From: Dehalococcoidia bacterium UBA2777
GTDB taxonomy: Bacteria; Chloroflexota; Dehalococcoidia; UBA2247; UBA2777
Direction of reading: 5' to 3'
NCBI GenBank assembly: GCA_002352365.1
Contig: DEIJ01000089.1
Location: 6,161-19,580 of the forward strand
DNA length: 13,420 nt
Position numbers and translations under genes: made by a program. A model generated the notes under the pieces. The model did no database searches. It saw only the letters and a list, made by a program, of their open reading frames with translations, and was not told the DNA's origin. Every line of letters begins with the position of its first letter. Position 1 is the stretch's first letter. Below are positions 6,672-13,348 of this stretch, one piece after another.

Positions 6672-6914
6672 CTAAGTTGCGGCGGCTTCCTCTATTTCTA
6701 TATATTTATACACGGTAATGGCAAAGTCAGGGCACATCCAACCACAGACGCCACAAGCGTTACACTTTTCCGGATTAGCAAAAATAGGTAGCAAGTATCC
6801 CTGAGGACTAAGCTTATCCTTAGGTGGAGCGATGCATCCTCTGGCGCAGAATTTGGCACACAGCCCACATCCCTTGCAAAGCTGCTCCTCAATAACTATT
6901 TCGCCTCTGGTCAT
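6672..6914 (-). CDS. korD: 2-oxoacid:ferredoxin oxidoreductase, delta (ferredoxin-like, 2x[4Fe-4S]) subunit
   Basis: The 80-residue protein carries two ferredoxin cluster motifs: C13-x2-C16-x2-C19-x3-C23 and C51-x2-C54-x2-C57-x3-C61 followed by Pro. It would relay electrons from the cluster of the beta subunit to a free ferredoxin. I chose the ATG at 6914 (MTRGEIV), which has GGAGG eight bases upstream. An ATG at 6929 (MEVGKM) adds five residues but lacks a ribosome binding site. The start lies inside the end of korC (26-base overlap), indicating coupled translation. The first motif is followed by Ala-Arg-Gly-Cys rather than the usual Pro, which is a minor variation. Separate small ferredoxin subunits are known in four-subunit enzymes of archaea and anaerobic bacteria. 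Confidence 0.9.
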   Translation of the reverse strand: MTRGEIVIEEQLCKGCGLCAKFCARGCIAPPKDKLSPQGYLLPIFANPEKCNACGVCGWMCPDFAITVYKYIEIEEAAAT

Positions 6915-7473
6915 CTTTCCAACCTCCATAGTTCGTTATTAGTCTTGCCCCTTGTCTTAATGCCTCTTTGTTAAGGGGCAGCAAGGCCTCCCCCCTCCCC
7001 CCGCGCAGCCGACCCTCCAGAGCTTTCTCCACAAGCTCGAGGGGTACTGCTTTGGTTGCTTCCAGATATGCTCCCAGAAGAACCAGGTTAGCTACCCGAT
7101 CATCACCTAATTCTATAGCGCTTTTGGTTGCGGGAATATAGAATACCTCGATATCCTCTCTGGTGATCTTATGGGGTACCACTGAGCTATCCAAAAATAG
7201 CCTGCCTCCGGGTTGCACCCTGTTCTGATATTGTTCCACAAATTGGGGGTGCATGATGATCACCGCTTGTAACTCAAAGGTGATTGGCGAGCTAATCTCC
7301 TGGTGAGAAATAATGACGGTGCATTCACTCTGACCTCCTCTCATAATGGTGGCATAGTGGGGGAAATAGCTCACATGCTCATACCTTGATCTGCCTGCCT
7401 CGGCCAGTAGCCGGCCGAATAGTAAAGCCCCCTGACCACCAACCCCAGCTACGGCTACTTGGAATTGACTCAC
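6889..7473 (-). CDS. korC: 2-oxoacid:ferredoxin oxidoreductase, gamma subunit
   Basis: The 194-residue protein matches the gamma domain of pyruvate/2-oxoacid:ferredoxin oxidoreductases. It has GVGGQG at residues 10-15 near the N-terminus, the segment YFPHYATIMRGGQSECTV around residues 36-53, and DSS and LLGAYLE segments further on. The gamma subunit is thought to stabilise the complex and the CoA-binding site. The start is uncertain. The GTG at 7473 is part of the sequence AAAGGAGGTGAG, so the ribosome binding site overlaps the start codon itself with no spacing. No other ATG, GTG or TTG in frame precedes GVGGQG, and an unusual start codon or a mutated one is possible. The gene lies 72 bases after korB and overlaps korD. 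Confidence 0.88.
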   Translation of the reverse strand: MSQFQVAVAGVGGQGALLFGRLLAEAGRSRYEHVSYFPHYATIMRGGQSECTVIISHQEISSPITFELQAVIIMHPQFVEQYQNRVQPGGRLFLDSSVVPHKITREDIEVFYIPATKSAIELGDDRVANLVLLGAYLEATKAVPLELVEKALEGRLRGGRGEALLPLNKEALRQGARLITNYGGWKDDQRRNSY

Positions 7474-7513
7474 CTCCTTTTGCTCTACAATAACGAACGC
7501 CCCCTTAATCTCG

Positions 7514-7540
7514 AGCTATTTTAGCTGTTAGCTATCAGCT
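7514..7540. repeat. short AGCT-phased repeat between korB and korC
   Basis: AGCT occurs four times, at 7514, 7523, 7530 and 7537, spaced 9, 7 and 7 bases, within the 72-base gap between korB and korC. On the coding strand it reads AAGCTGATAGCTAACAGC and on. It looks like a low-complexity intergenic tract formed by slippage; no function is evident. Confidence 0.5.
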
Positions 7541-7545
7541 TGAAA

Positions 7546-8316
7546 TCAGTAATCGATCTGGGCTACATTCTTGAACTCACCCAGTGGGTATTCGGCTATC
7601 ATCTTCTCCTCAATAAATGTCAAACAATCAGAGGGGCTCAGTTGCCAATTAGGTGGGCAAGGGGAAAGGAATTCGACCAGAGTATACCCCACCCCTTCTA
7701 TCTGCCGTTGAAAGGCTGCCCTAAGTGCCTTCTTGGCCCGCTGGCGGTTGGCCGGGGTATGGACACTGACTCGGCCAGAGTAAGCCGTTCCCCTCATACT
7801 TGCTGCCAGCTCAGCGCCATGAAAGGGGAAGCCTGTAGTCCGGGGGTCTCGTCCTTGTGGAGTAGTGGTAGTACGCATACCCAGCAAAGTAGTCGGTGCC
7901 ATCTGTCCCCCGGTAGTTCCATAGCAGGCATTATTTAAATAGATGGTAGTGAGCTTTTCGCCACGAAGCAATGCAGCCATAAACGATCCCAGTCCGATAG
8001 CCCCTAACTCCCCGTCACCCTGTATTGTGAATACTATTGTCTCAGGATAGATACGTTTGATGGCAGTAGCGATAGCTACACCAGGGCCATGGATGCCCCC
8101 AGCCATGTCTACATCCAGATAGGCAACCCACCTTGCCGAGCAACCTCCTCCGGTTATTCCGATAGCTTGACCTTCAATGCCCAACTCTTCAATCACTTCA
8201 CAGAGCAGGCGAAGGATGATGCCATAATGACACCCGGGGCAATGGTGGTGCGGGCCGGGAAGCTTCAGCTTAGGCGGGGCACAAACTACCTGCTTAACCA
8301 CGTCCTCTGCCCTCAT
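7546..8316 (-). CDS. korB: 2-oxoacid:ferredoxin oxidoreductase, beta (TPP-binding) subunit
   Basis: The 256-residue beta subunit binds thiamine diphosphate and a [4Fe-4S] cluster and carries out the oxidative decarboxylation of a 2-oxoacid. Likely cluster ligands are C26 and C29 (HCPGC), C59 (GGGCSARW) and C220 (SPCPPNW). The TPP/magnesium motif starts at GDGELGAIG (residues 100-108) and closes with NNACYGTTGGQ (128-138), a small variant of the common NNxxYGMTGGQ. The length and the absence of a long C-terminal extension fit the short bacterial and archaeal Kor/Vor type. Its ATG overlaps the korA stop in an ATGA arrangement, a classic sign of translational coupling and equal subunit output. 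2-Oxoglutarate or branched-chain 2-oxoacids are likely substrates; pyruvate cannot be excluded. Confidence 0.93.
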   Translation of the reverse strand: MRAEDVVKQVVCAPPKLKLPGPHHHCPGCHYGIILRLLCEVIEELGIEGQAIGITGGGCSARWVAYLDVDMAGGIHGPGVAIATAIKRIYPETIVFTIQGDGELGAIGLGSFMAALLRGEKLTTIYLNNACYGTTGGQMAPTTLLGMRTTTTPQGRDPRTTGFPFHGAELAASMRGTAYSGRVSVHTPANRQRAKKALRAAFQRQIEGVGYTLVEFLSPCPPNWQLSPSDCLTFIEEKMIAEYPLGEFKNVAQIDY

Positions 8317-9389
8317 ATCAGAGCCTTTACCTCTTGCAGCACCCTTTCGGGGTAAATCAAACCTGATGGTCCGGGGATATGACGCGCCAGAATATTCAAC
8401 AGGTGTACCGGAACTTGCCCGCCAACTGCTACCTCAACATCCTCCACCAACTCCCCGGGGCTATCCTCTACTACTAAAACCTTTCCCGCTGCTAACCCCG
8501 CCTCCCTAATCGCTCGCTTGGGGAAGGGCCACAAAGTTATCGGCCGCAACAGCCCCACCTTCATCCCCTGAGCCTGGGCTCTATCCACCGCATCTCGAGC
8601 TACCCTAGCCATAGAGCCATAAGCCACCAAGAGAAGTTGTGCTCCCTCAGTTTTATAAGTTTGGTACCTTGTCTCGCTAGCTACTATTTCTTGATACTTG
8701 TCTAGTTGCCGACTGAAGTAGCCGGTAACCCCTCCCCAGACCAAGCCAGAGAGGTGGCAACTTCGTCTCCCTTCCTTTTGAGCCTTACCCTTAAGTGCCC
8801 AATCTTTCTGCGGCAACGGCTCAAAGTCTAGTCTCCTTAGCTCTATAAGCTCTGCCACCCTACCAAGGATGAAATCAGTAAGTACGATGACTACTATACG
8901 ATACTTATCAGCCAGATAAAAGGCAAGTTGTACAAAGTCGAAGATCTCTTGGGCAGAATAAGGGGCAATGACGAGGCAGCGATAGGCCCCATGTCCCCCA
9001 CCTTTAGTAACCTGGCGATAGTCAGTTTGACCTTGTTGTCCACCGGTCCCCGCTCCAGGGCCCAGTCGCATCACCTCAACAATTACTGCCGGGGCTTCAA
9101 CTGCTGCCAGGTGAGAGATGGCCTCCTGCATCAAGCTGAAACCAGGGCTAGAGGTGGCAGTCATCACCCTTTGTCCGGTTAGAGCACCTCCAAAGAGCAT
9201 ATAGGCCACCGCCCCCTCACCCTCCGGCTGAACATAGACCCCGCCTATCTGGGGCAACTCTCGGGCCATAAACTCTGCAATCTCATTCTGAGGAGTGATG
9301 GGGTAGCCAAAGAAATATTTGCAGCCGGCATAGATAGCTCCTCGGCCTACTGCCTCATTCCCCTCACATAAAATTTTCTCCCCTGTCAT
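8313..9389 (-). CDS. korA: 2-oxoacid:ferredoxin oxidoreductase, alpha subunit (KorA/VorB-like)
   Basis: The 358-residue alpha subunit contains GYPITPQNE at residues 28-36, whose Thr contacts the substrate carboxylate in related enzymes. It also has EGEGAVA (56-62), TSSPGFSLMQE from residue 79, then VMRLGPGAGTGG and a TKGGGHGAYR segment, and a C-terminal domain with LLVAYGSMARVA and LLRPITLWPFP. The order and length resemble subunits annotated VorB or KorA, which form a heterotetramer producing an acyl-CoA, CO2 and reduced ferredoxin. In anaerobes this serves amino acid breakdown or reductive carbon fixation. It is the first gene of korABCD-traB. Upstream of ATG 9389 lies only a weak AAAGGG, with GAGGAG some 17 bases away. 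The upstream neighbour, about 20 bp off, is a dead transposase, so the native promoter may be lost or replaced. Confidence 0.92.
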   Translation of the reverse strand: MTGEKILCEGNEAVGRGAIYAGCKYFFGYPITPQNEIAEFMARELPQIGGVYVQPEGEGAVAYMLFGGALTGQRVMTATSSPGFSLMQEAISHLAAVEAPAVIVEVMRLGPGAGTGGQQGQTDYRQVTKGGGHGAYRCLVIAPYSAQEIFDFVQLAFYLADKYRIVVIVLTDFILGRVAELIELRRLDFEPLPQKDWALKGKAQKEGRRSCHLSGLVWGGVTGYFSRQLDKYQEIVASETRYQTYKTEGAQLLLVAYGSMARVARDAVDRAQAQGMKVGLLRPITLWPFPKRAIREAGLAAGKVLVVEDSPGELVEDVEVAVGGQVPVHLLNILARHIPGPSGLIYPERVLQEVKALI

Positions 9390-9398
9390 CGCCCTTTC

Positions 9399-9427
9399 AG
9401 TTTAGCTCCTCAATAGATTCTTGGCAA
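9399..9427 (-). promoter_or_regulatory. possible promoter of korABCD at the transposase-relic boundary
   Basis: Read on the minus strand, TTGCCA (9427-9422, five of six bases of the -35 consensus) lies 17 bases from TAAACT (9404-9399, four of six). The -35 part falls in the last codons of the transposase relic and the -10 part beyond it. Transcription would start only 2-4 bases before the korA ATG, making a nearly leaderless mRNA, which weakens the case. Confidence 0.25.
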
Positions 9428-10281
9428 TAGCTGGTTAAGAATTGCCCACAAGGTGTCGGGCTCAGGGGCTTGGCAAATCTGCTTTGATCTCTTCCTCAAT
9501 CACCAGCTCCAAGGTGCGTCCATTGGTGACGACCTTGACCCGTTCCTCTATCTTCAGTCTGCTGCCTTTTCCTTCAATCTCTCTTTGGGCCACTTCCACC
9601 TTGGCACGGGAGTGCTCAACTCAGGTAGAGGTTCCTCCCGTCCAATAGCTTTCTTATTCTGGTCAACTTCTCTTCCCGATTGCGGGCCAGTTCCTTTGCC
9701 CGCTCAGGATTGCGGCGCAAGATATAACGCACCCCGTCCGCCTCCACTTCGCCAAGCTTCTCATCAAACAGCTCCATCTGAGACATACCCTCTCGCGGTG
9801 ATGTCCTAATCTTGGCTTTGGTGATCGCGGTGATATAGTGAAACCTCTTCTCATCTCGGTTATACCCAAAGGCCACCAAGACGTTGTGGATACCCTCAAG
9901 GTACGAGCTGGTCACCTCACACAGAAAAAGCTGTGGAGTTGCACTACCATAACGCTGCCGAAACAATCGTTTTTCAATGGCTTCCTGTTGTTGGCATAGT
10001 CACGCCAGAGGGCTGTAAAGATGATCCTCATTGAAAGCGTCCAATCCAAGAAGATCAGAGGCCGCATGACTTTCGGCAAGTCGGACAGCGCTCAGACGAG
10101 AATCCTGATCAATGCACCGGGCCAGCACTTGCCATAGAACTAGCCGTCCCTGCCGATGATTGCCAAGTGCCTTTGCTAAACCGATCCGTTCTGCAATCGC
10201 CTTCAGAGGGGGGACTGCTCCAATACGCATTCCTTGTTTTGTGCCAATTTCCTCCAGGCTAACAAGCTCAGTGAGATTGCC
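9410..10281 (-). mobile_element. decayed IS1634-type (IS4-like) transposase relic
   Basis: The minus strand carries one degenerate transposase. Frame 1 (10281-10000) includes LTELVSLEE, AIAERIGLAKALG, a LARCIDQDSRLSAVRLAESHA segment (written here in part) and DHLYSPLA, then TGA at 10002-10000 where the family usually has Trp. The same frame goes on with QQQEAIEKRLFRQRYG and LFLCEVTSSYLEG, where DVTSSYLEG is normal, so the first catalytic Asp is now Glu. Near 9843 AFGYNRDEKR joins directly to FHYITAITKAKI, so the central region of the family is deleted. After YLS a TGA (9618-9616) follows from an extra T. The shifted frame continues EHSRAKVEVAQREIEGK and VVTNGRTLELVIEEE to 9462, and a last shift gives EPDTLWAILNQLL to TGA 9410. 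No terminal repeats are seen. The element is inactive and probably old. Confidence 0.8.
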
Positions 10282-10596
10282 CTATTAGTGGCTACACCAT
10301 TGCTCAATTGCTAGCTATCTTCACCCCCAATTCAAATTGTCGCTCTCAGCTTCATTTTTGCTCCAAGATCGCTAACTCTTCAAAGCTGATTTTTAAACAG
10401 CCTCGAGTATTAGCCAGGCTGTATCTTAAACAATTTGGGTTACTTTTTACATGATTCAACTATCTCCTCTTCGGTTACACATTAGGTGATTCAATTTGCC
10501 CCTTTTAAACCTTTAGTGTAAACTGGTAATTGCAAGGACATGTTAGCTGCAATAACAACATGATGCGGTGCTGCTCATTATCAGCTAGTAACTAGT
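10282..10596. other. gene-free stretch between the transposase relic and the binding-protein genes
   Basis: I see no gene, tRNA or clear terminator in these 315 bases, which are more AT-rich than the genes around them. The last 40 or so bases (from about 10554, CATGATG and following) show a looser match to 13318 onwards, so the duplicated upstream block of the binding-protein genes may begin here. Confidence 0.5.
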
Positions 10597-10624
10597 AAAT
10601 TGATACGAGACTCAATATCAATTT
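10597..10624. promoter_or_regulatory. 9-bp perfect inverted repeat upstream of the binding-protein promoter (operator candidate)
   Basis: AAATTGATA (10597-10605) and TATCAATTT (10616-10624) are perfect inverted arms with a 10-base spacer. The centre lies about 62 bases before the expected transcription start of the downstream gene, a usual place for an activator dimer. The second promoter copy keeps a shorter version, AAATTG-N10-CAATTT at 13349-13370, with the same spacer length. Confidence 0.45.
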
Positions 10625-10625
10625 G

Positions 10626-10680
10626 CAATTTGCCGCAAAAGTTGCCTTTTTACTTTGTGGTATAATCTGAAAATGAAAGG
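10626..10680 (+). promoter_or_regulatory. promoter of the binding-protein operon; copy 1 of a repeated promoter block
   Basis: TGGTATAAT (10658-10666) is a perfect -10 hexamer with the extended TGn element, so a good -35 is not needed, and none is present at 17 bases (AAAGTT). Transcription should start near 10673, giving a leader of only about 15 bases that consists mostly of the AAAGGAGG site (10676-10683). The 55-base block returns at 13365-13420 with one substitution (position 10638) and one extra A in the run before ATGAAAGG. Conservation outside any coding region marks it as a duplicated functional unit. Confidence 0.8.
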
Positions 10681-10687
10681 AGGCGAG

Positions 10688-11965
10688 ATGGTGAAACTAA
10701 TTAAAAGGGGCAAAAGGTTAGGTTTGGTTATGGTGTCATGCGCCTTGATTTTGGCGTTGGCAGCCAGTGCCACCATCCCGCAAGTCGCTAAGGCAGAGCC
10801 GGGTGAGAAGATTGTTAAGATAGCATATCACGGCGTTTACACGGGGGCACTTGCCTCTACTGGTGTGTGGGTAGGTAATGGAATGAAGGATTGCATACGC
10901 TACCTAAACGAGCAAGGGTATATTCCTGGTGTTAGGTTGGAGTTTACCTGGCAAGAGACTGGAGGACTAATCCCCCGTCACATCACTGCTCATAAAAGGT
11001 TTAAAGAAGCAGGAGTAATGGCCGAGGTAAGTATAATAGGAGATGCAGCAGAAGTGCTTTCCGAAACCCTGCAACGAGATGAAATACCATTTGTAGTGCT
11101 GACTTATTTTACCGAAGCTATGGTGACCAGACCTGTTCCATGGATCTTTTCCCCTGACGCCACCTTTGGCGACAATGCAGCAGCAGGGCTCAAGTGGTTC
11201 AGAGACCAGTGGACTGAGGAGCGCCGCCCTAGGGTGGGAGGCTTTGGCTATGAACACCGAGCGTACTATGAATTTCTCGATGGGGTAAAATGGGCTTGTG
11301 AACAGTATGACATGGAGTTTGTCGGCTATGAGGTCGTACCGCTGCTGGGAGCGATCGATACCTCTACTGAATGGCTAAGGTTAGCCGGCAAAAAACCAGA
11401 TGTTATCACCGGCGTCACTTGTGGAGCAACACAAGTAGTTGCAATGAAAGATGCTCAGAGGTTAGAGATTCAAGAAAGAGGGATAACACTGTTTGACGGT
11501 GGCTACTGCGTGGCTGCCACTCTGCATACAACTCGCACGGCTGCCAATGGGTGGTACTTATGCGTTTATGGGGCCTATGCGAACCCATGCGTTTCGAGAG
11601 CCCCGCTTCTTAAAACTATATTTGAGGTTCGTGAGAAATATCGTGGCATAGGACAACAGGAATTAATGCTGGATGCTTATATGGGGCCGTGGCCTGGAGT
11701 TATGCTTATAGCTGAGGGTATCAGGCTAGCCGCAGAAAAGGTGGGGGTTGACAATCTTAGTGGCGCTACCATTAGAGACGGCATAGTAAGTGTGAAAGAC
11801 CTCGACATGGGAGGGCTAATGCGTCCAATAACGATGAGCAACGTTAAGCCGTGGTACGGTAACGGCTTCGTGTTGTTCCAGGTTCGAGATTGTATGCCTT
11901 ATCCTGTTCTTGAGGATTGGTGGCTAGATTATCCTGGTTTCTATAAAACCAGAAACTATTACTAA
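10688..11965 (+). CDS. secreted ABC-type substrate-binding protein 1 (LivK-like, type I periplasmic fold)
   Basis: The 425-residue protein begins with a Sec signal peptide: basic KLIKRGKRLG, a hydrophobic core ending about residue 32, and a likely signal peptidase I cut after AKA (before EPGEK). The mature part looks like the Leu/Ile/Val-binding type I family: KIAYHGVYTGALAST, RFKEAGV, LQRDEIP, then EWLRLAGKKPDVI. It would bind a small solute outside the membrane for an ABC importer whose other parts are not in the window. No convincing lipobox is present; Cys18 sits too early in the hydrophobic core. I chose ATG 10688 behind AAAGGAGG; GTG 10691 is an alternative. A TTG at 10655 would put the start inside the promoter and is unlikely. 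The next gene, 15 bases on, is a clear paralogue. The ligand is unknown. Confidence 0.88.
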   Translation: MVKLIKRGKRLGLVMVSCALILALAASATIPQVAKAEPGEKIVKIAYHGVYTGALASTGVWVGNGMKDCIRYLNEQGYIPGVRLEFTWQETGGLIPRHITAHKRFKEAGVMAEVSIIGDAAEVLSETLQRDEIPFVVLTYFTEAMVTRPVPWIFSPDATFGDNAAAGLKWFRDQWTEERRPRVGGFGYEHRAYYEFLDGVKWACEQYDMEFVGYEVVPLLGAIDTSTEWLRLAGKKPDVITGVTCGATQVVAMKDAQRLEIQERGITLFDGGYCVAATLHTTRTAANGWYLCVYGAYANPCVSRAPLLKTIFEVREKYRGIGQQELMLDAYMGPWPGVMLIAEGIRLAAEKVGVDNLSGATIRDGIVSVKDLDMGGLMRPITMSNVKPWYGNGFVLFQVRDCMPYPVLEDWWLDYPGFYKTRNYY

Positions 11966-11980
11966 ATACAAGGAGGAAAG

Positions 11981-13252
11981 ATGCGGAGACTCTTTAGACA
12001 GGGCAAAAGGTTAGGTTTGGTGGCCATGGCACTTGTTCTGGTCACCGCGCTACTGTTGGGGTCAGTTGCCCCCAGCCAAGCAGCACAGTCGGAAAGGGCT
12101 GTGAAGCTAGGCTTGCTGGCTGTTTTTACCGGGCCAATAGCCACTATGGGAAGCGGCATGTGTATGGGGATGACAGATTACATGGAGTATGTGAATAGGC
12201 ACGGTGGCATTGGGGGAGAAACAAAGGTCGACCTCCTCTGGAGCGAGACTGGTAGAGCACCGATACCTGACGCAATCACCGCCTATAAAAGGTTCAAAGA
12301 TGCTGGCGTAGTAGCTATAATGACGCCTCTTGGAATGCAGATGTCGCTACTAGCTCCAAGACTGCAAAGAGATGAGATAGTGATGTTTGCAGAAGACCCG
12401 CATATACTACCTGACCTGACGATAACTAAACCCGAACAATGGATTTTCGGCATTGACTGTGGCTTCAGTTGCATGTTTGCGACTGCAGCGAAGTGGTTCA
12501 ACCAAAATTGGACTGAGTCACGGCCCATGAGACTAGGATTAATTGCCTATGACAATGCCGAATCTCGGTCTCTTTTTGAGGACGGAATAGCCTTACCTGC
12601 TATTAAACAAATGGGAATTGACTACGTCGGCCATGAGGTTATGCCCCTCATGGGGGCGGTCGATACTACCGTTGAATGGCTTAGACTAGCTGGTAAAAAA
12701 GCAGATATGATTTTTGTGTGTGCTTGGGGAGCGACAATGACAACCCTTATAAAGGATGCTGCTAGGCTTGAGATTCAGGGGAAGGGGATAAAGCTGTGTG
12801 GTGCTATGGGCAGTATTGATATATATCAGTTTCCAATAGTTCGAGGGGCCATGAACGGGTGGTACGGGATTATCCCTTTAGCGCATGATGTCCTCGCAGC
12901 ATCACCAGGTGCGAAGGCAATGCTGGAAATGAGTGCAAAGCGCGGCTGGAAGGAAGCGGGGGAACTCTCTATTAACTATACTGGAGGGTGGCTTACAAGC
13001 ATGCTGCTATGCGAGGGTATAAAGCTGGCTATAGAGAAGGTGGGATATGAGAATTTGACTGGGCGTGCTGTTAGGGAAGGCATAATCAGCATAAAAGACT
13101 TTGATTGTGGACTTGGCCTGCCTCCAATAACTATAAGTAATTCTATGCCCTACTGGTCTAGAGGAGAATATATGGAGCAAGTGAGAGAGCTCAGGTTCGT
13201 AACAATCAGTGACTGGATAGAAAATGTATATAACTTGGAGTTTCCGCTATAA
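11981..13252 (+). CDS. secreted ABC-type substrate-binding protein 2 (paralogue of the preceding gene)
   Basis: This 423-residue protein has the same plan as its neighbour. The signal peptide runs RRLFRQGKRLGL, then a hydrophobic core and a cut near SQA/AQSERAVK. The mature domain begins KLGLLAVFTGPIATMGSG, the usual first strand and loop of LivK-like proteins. Shared blocks with protein 1 include AYKRFKDAGV versus AHKRFKEAGV, and MPLMGAVDT with EWLRLAGKKADMI versus VPLLGAIDT with EWLRLAGKKPDVI. There is no lipobox Cys after the core. Residues around the expected ligand cleft differ, so the two may bind different solutes. ATG 11981 has AGGAGG four bases upstream, and the 15-base gap to gene 1 without a promoter implies cotranscription. 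At DNA level, 12001-12021 is identical to 10708-10728 in the signal-peptide region. Confidence 0.88.
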   Translation: MRRLFRQGKRLGLVAMALVLVTALLLGSVAPSQAAQSERAVKLGLLAVFTGPIATMGSGMCMGMTDYMEYVNRHGGIGGETKVDLLWSETGRAPIPDAITAYKRFKDAGVVAIMTPLGMQMSLLAPRLQRDEIVMFAEDPHILPDLTITKPEQWIFGIDCGFSCMFATAAKWFNQNWTESRPMRLGLIAYDNAESRSLFEDGIALPAIKQMGIDYVGHEVMPLMGAVDTTVEWLRLAGKKADMIFVCAWGATMTTLIKDAARLEIQGKGIKLCGAMGSIDIYQFPIVRGAMNGWYGIIPLAHDVLAASPGAKAMLEMSAKRGWKEAGELSINYTGGWLTSMLLCEGIKLAIEKVGYENLTGRAVREGIISIKDFDCGLGLPPITISNSMPYWSRGEYMEQVRELRFVTISDWIENVYNLEFPL

Positions 13253-13348
13253 GTTACAGTTATTTGCAAAAGGAATTATAACAAGGGCGAAGGGGGGAAA
13301 CTCTATTTTCGGAACAATGACATGATGTGGGGTGCCTGTCCACCGACT

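Noticed and set aside
9442..9809. Plus-strand open frames across the transposase relic
   Set aside because: They are antisense shadows of the degenerate transposase, with no ribosome binding site or family resemblance.
10724..10750. Lipobox reading around Cys18 of binding protein 1
   Set aside because: The Cys comes after only about five hydrophobic residues, while a better signal peptidase I site (AKA) follows the full hydrophobic core.
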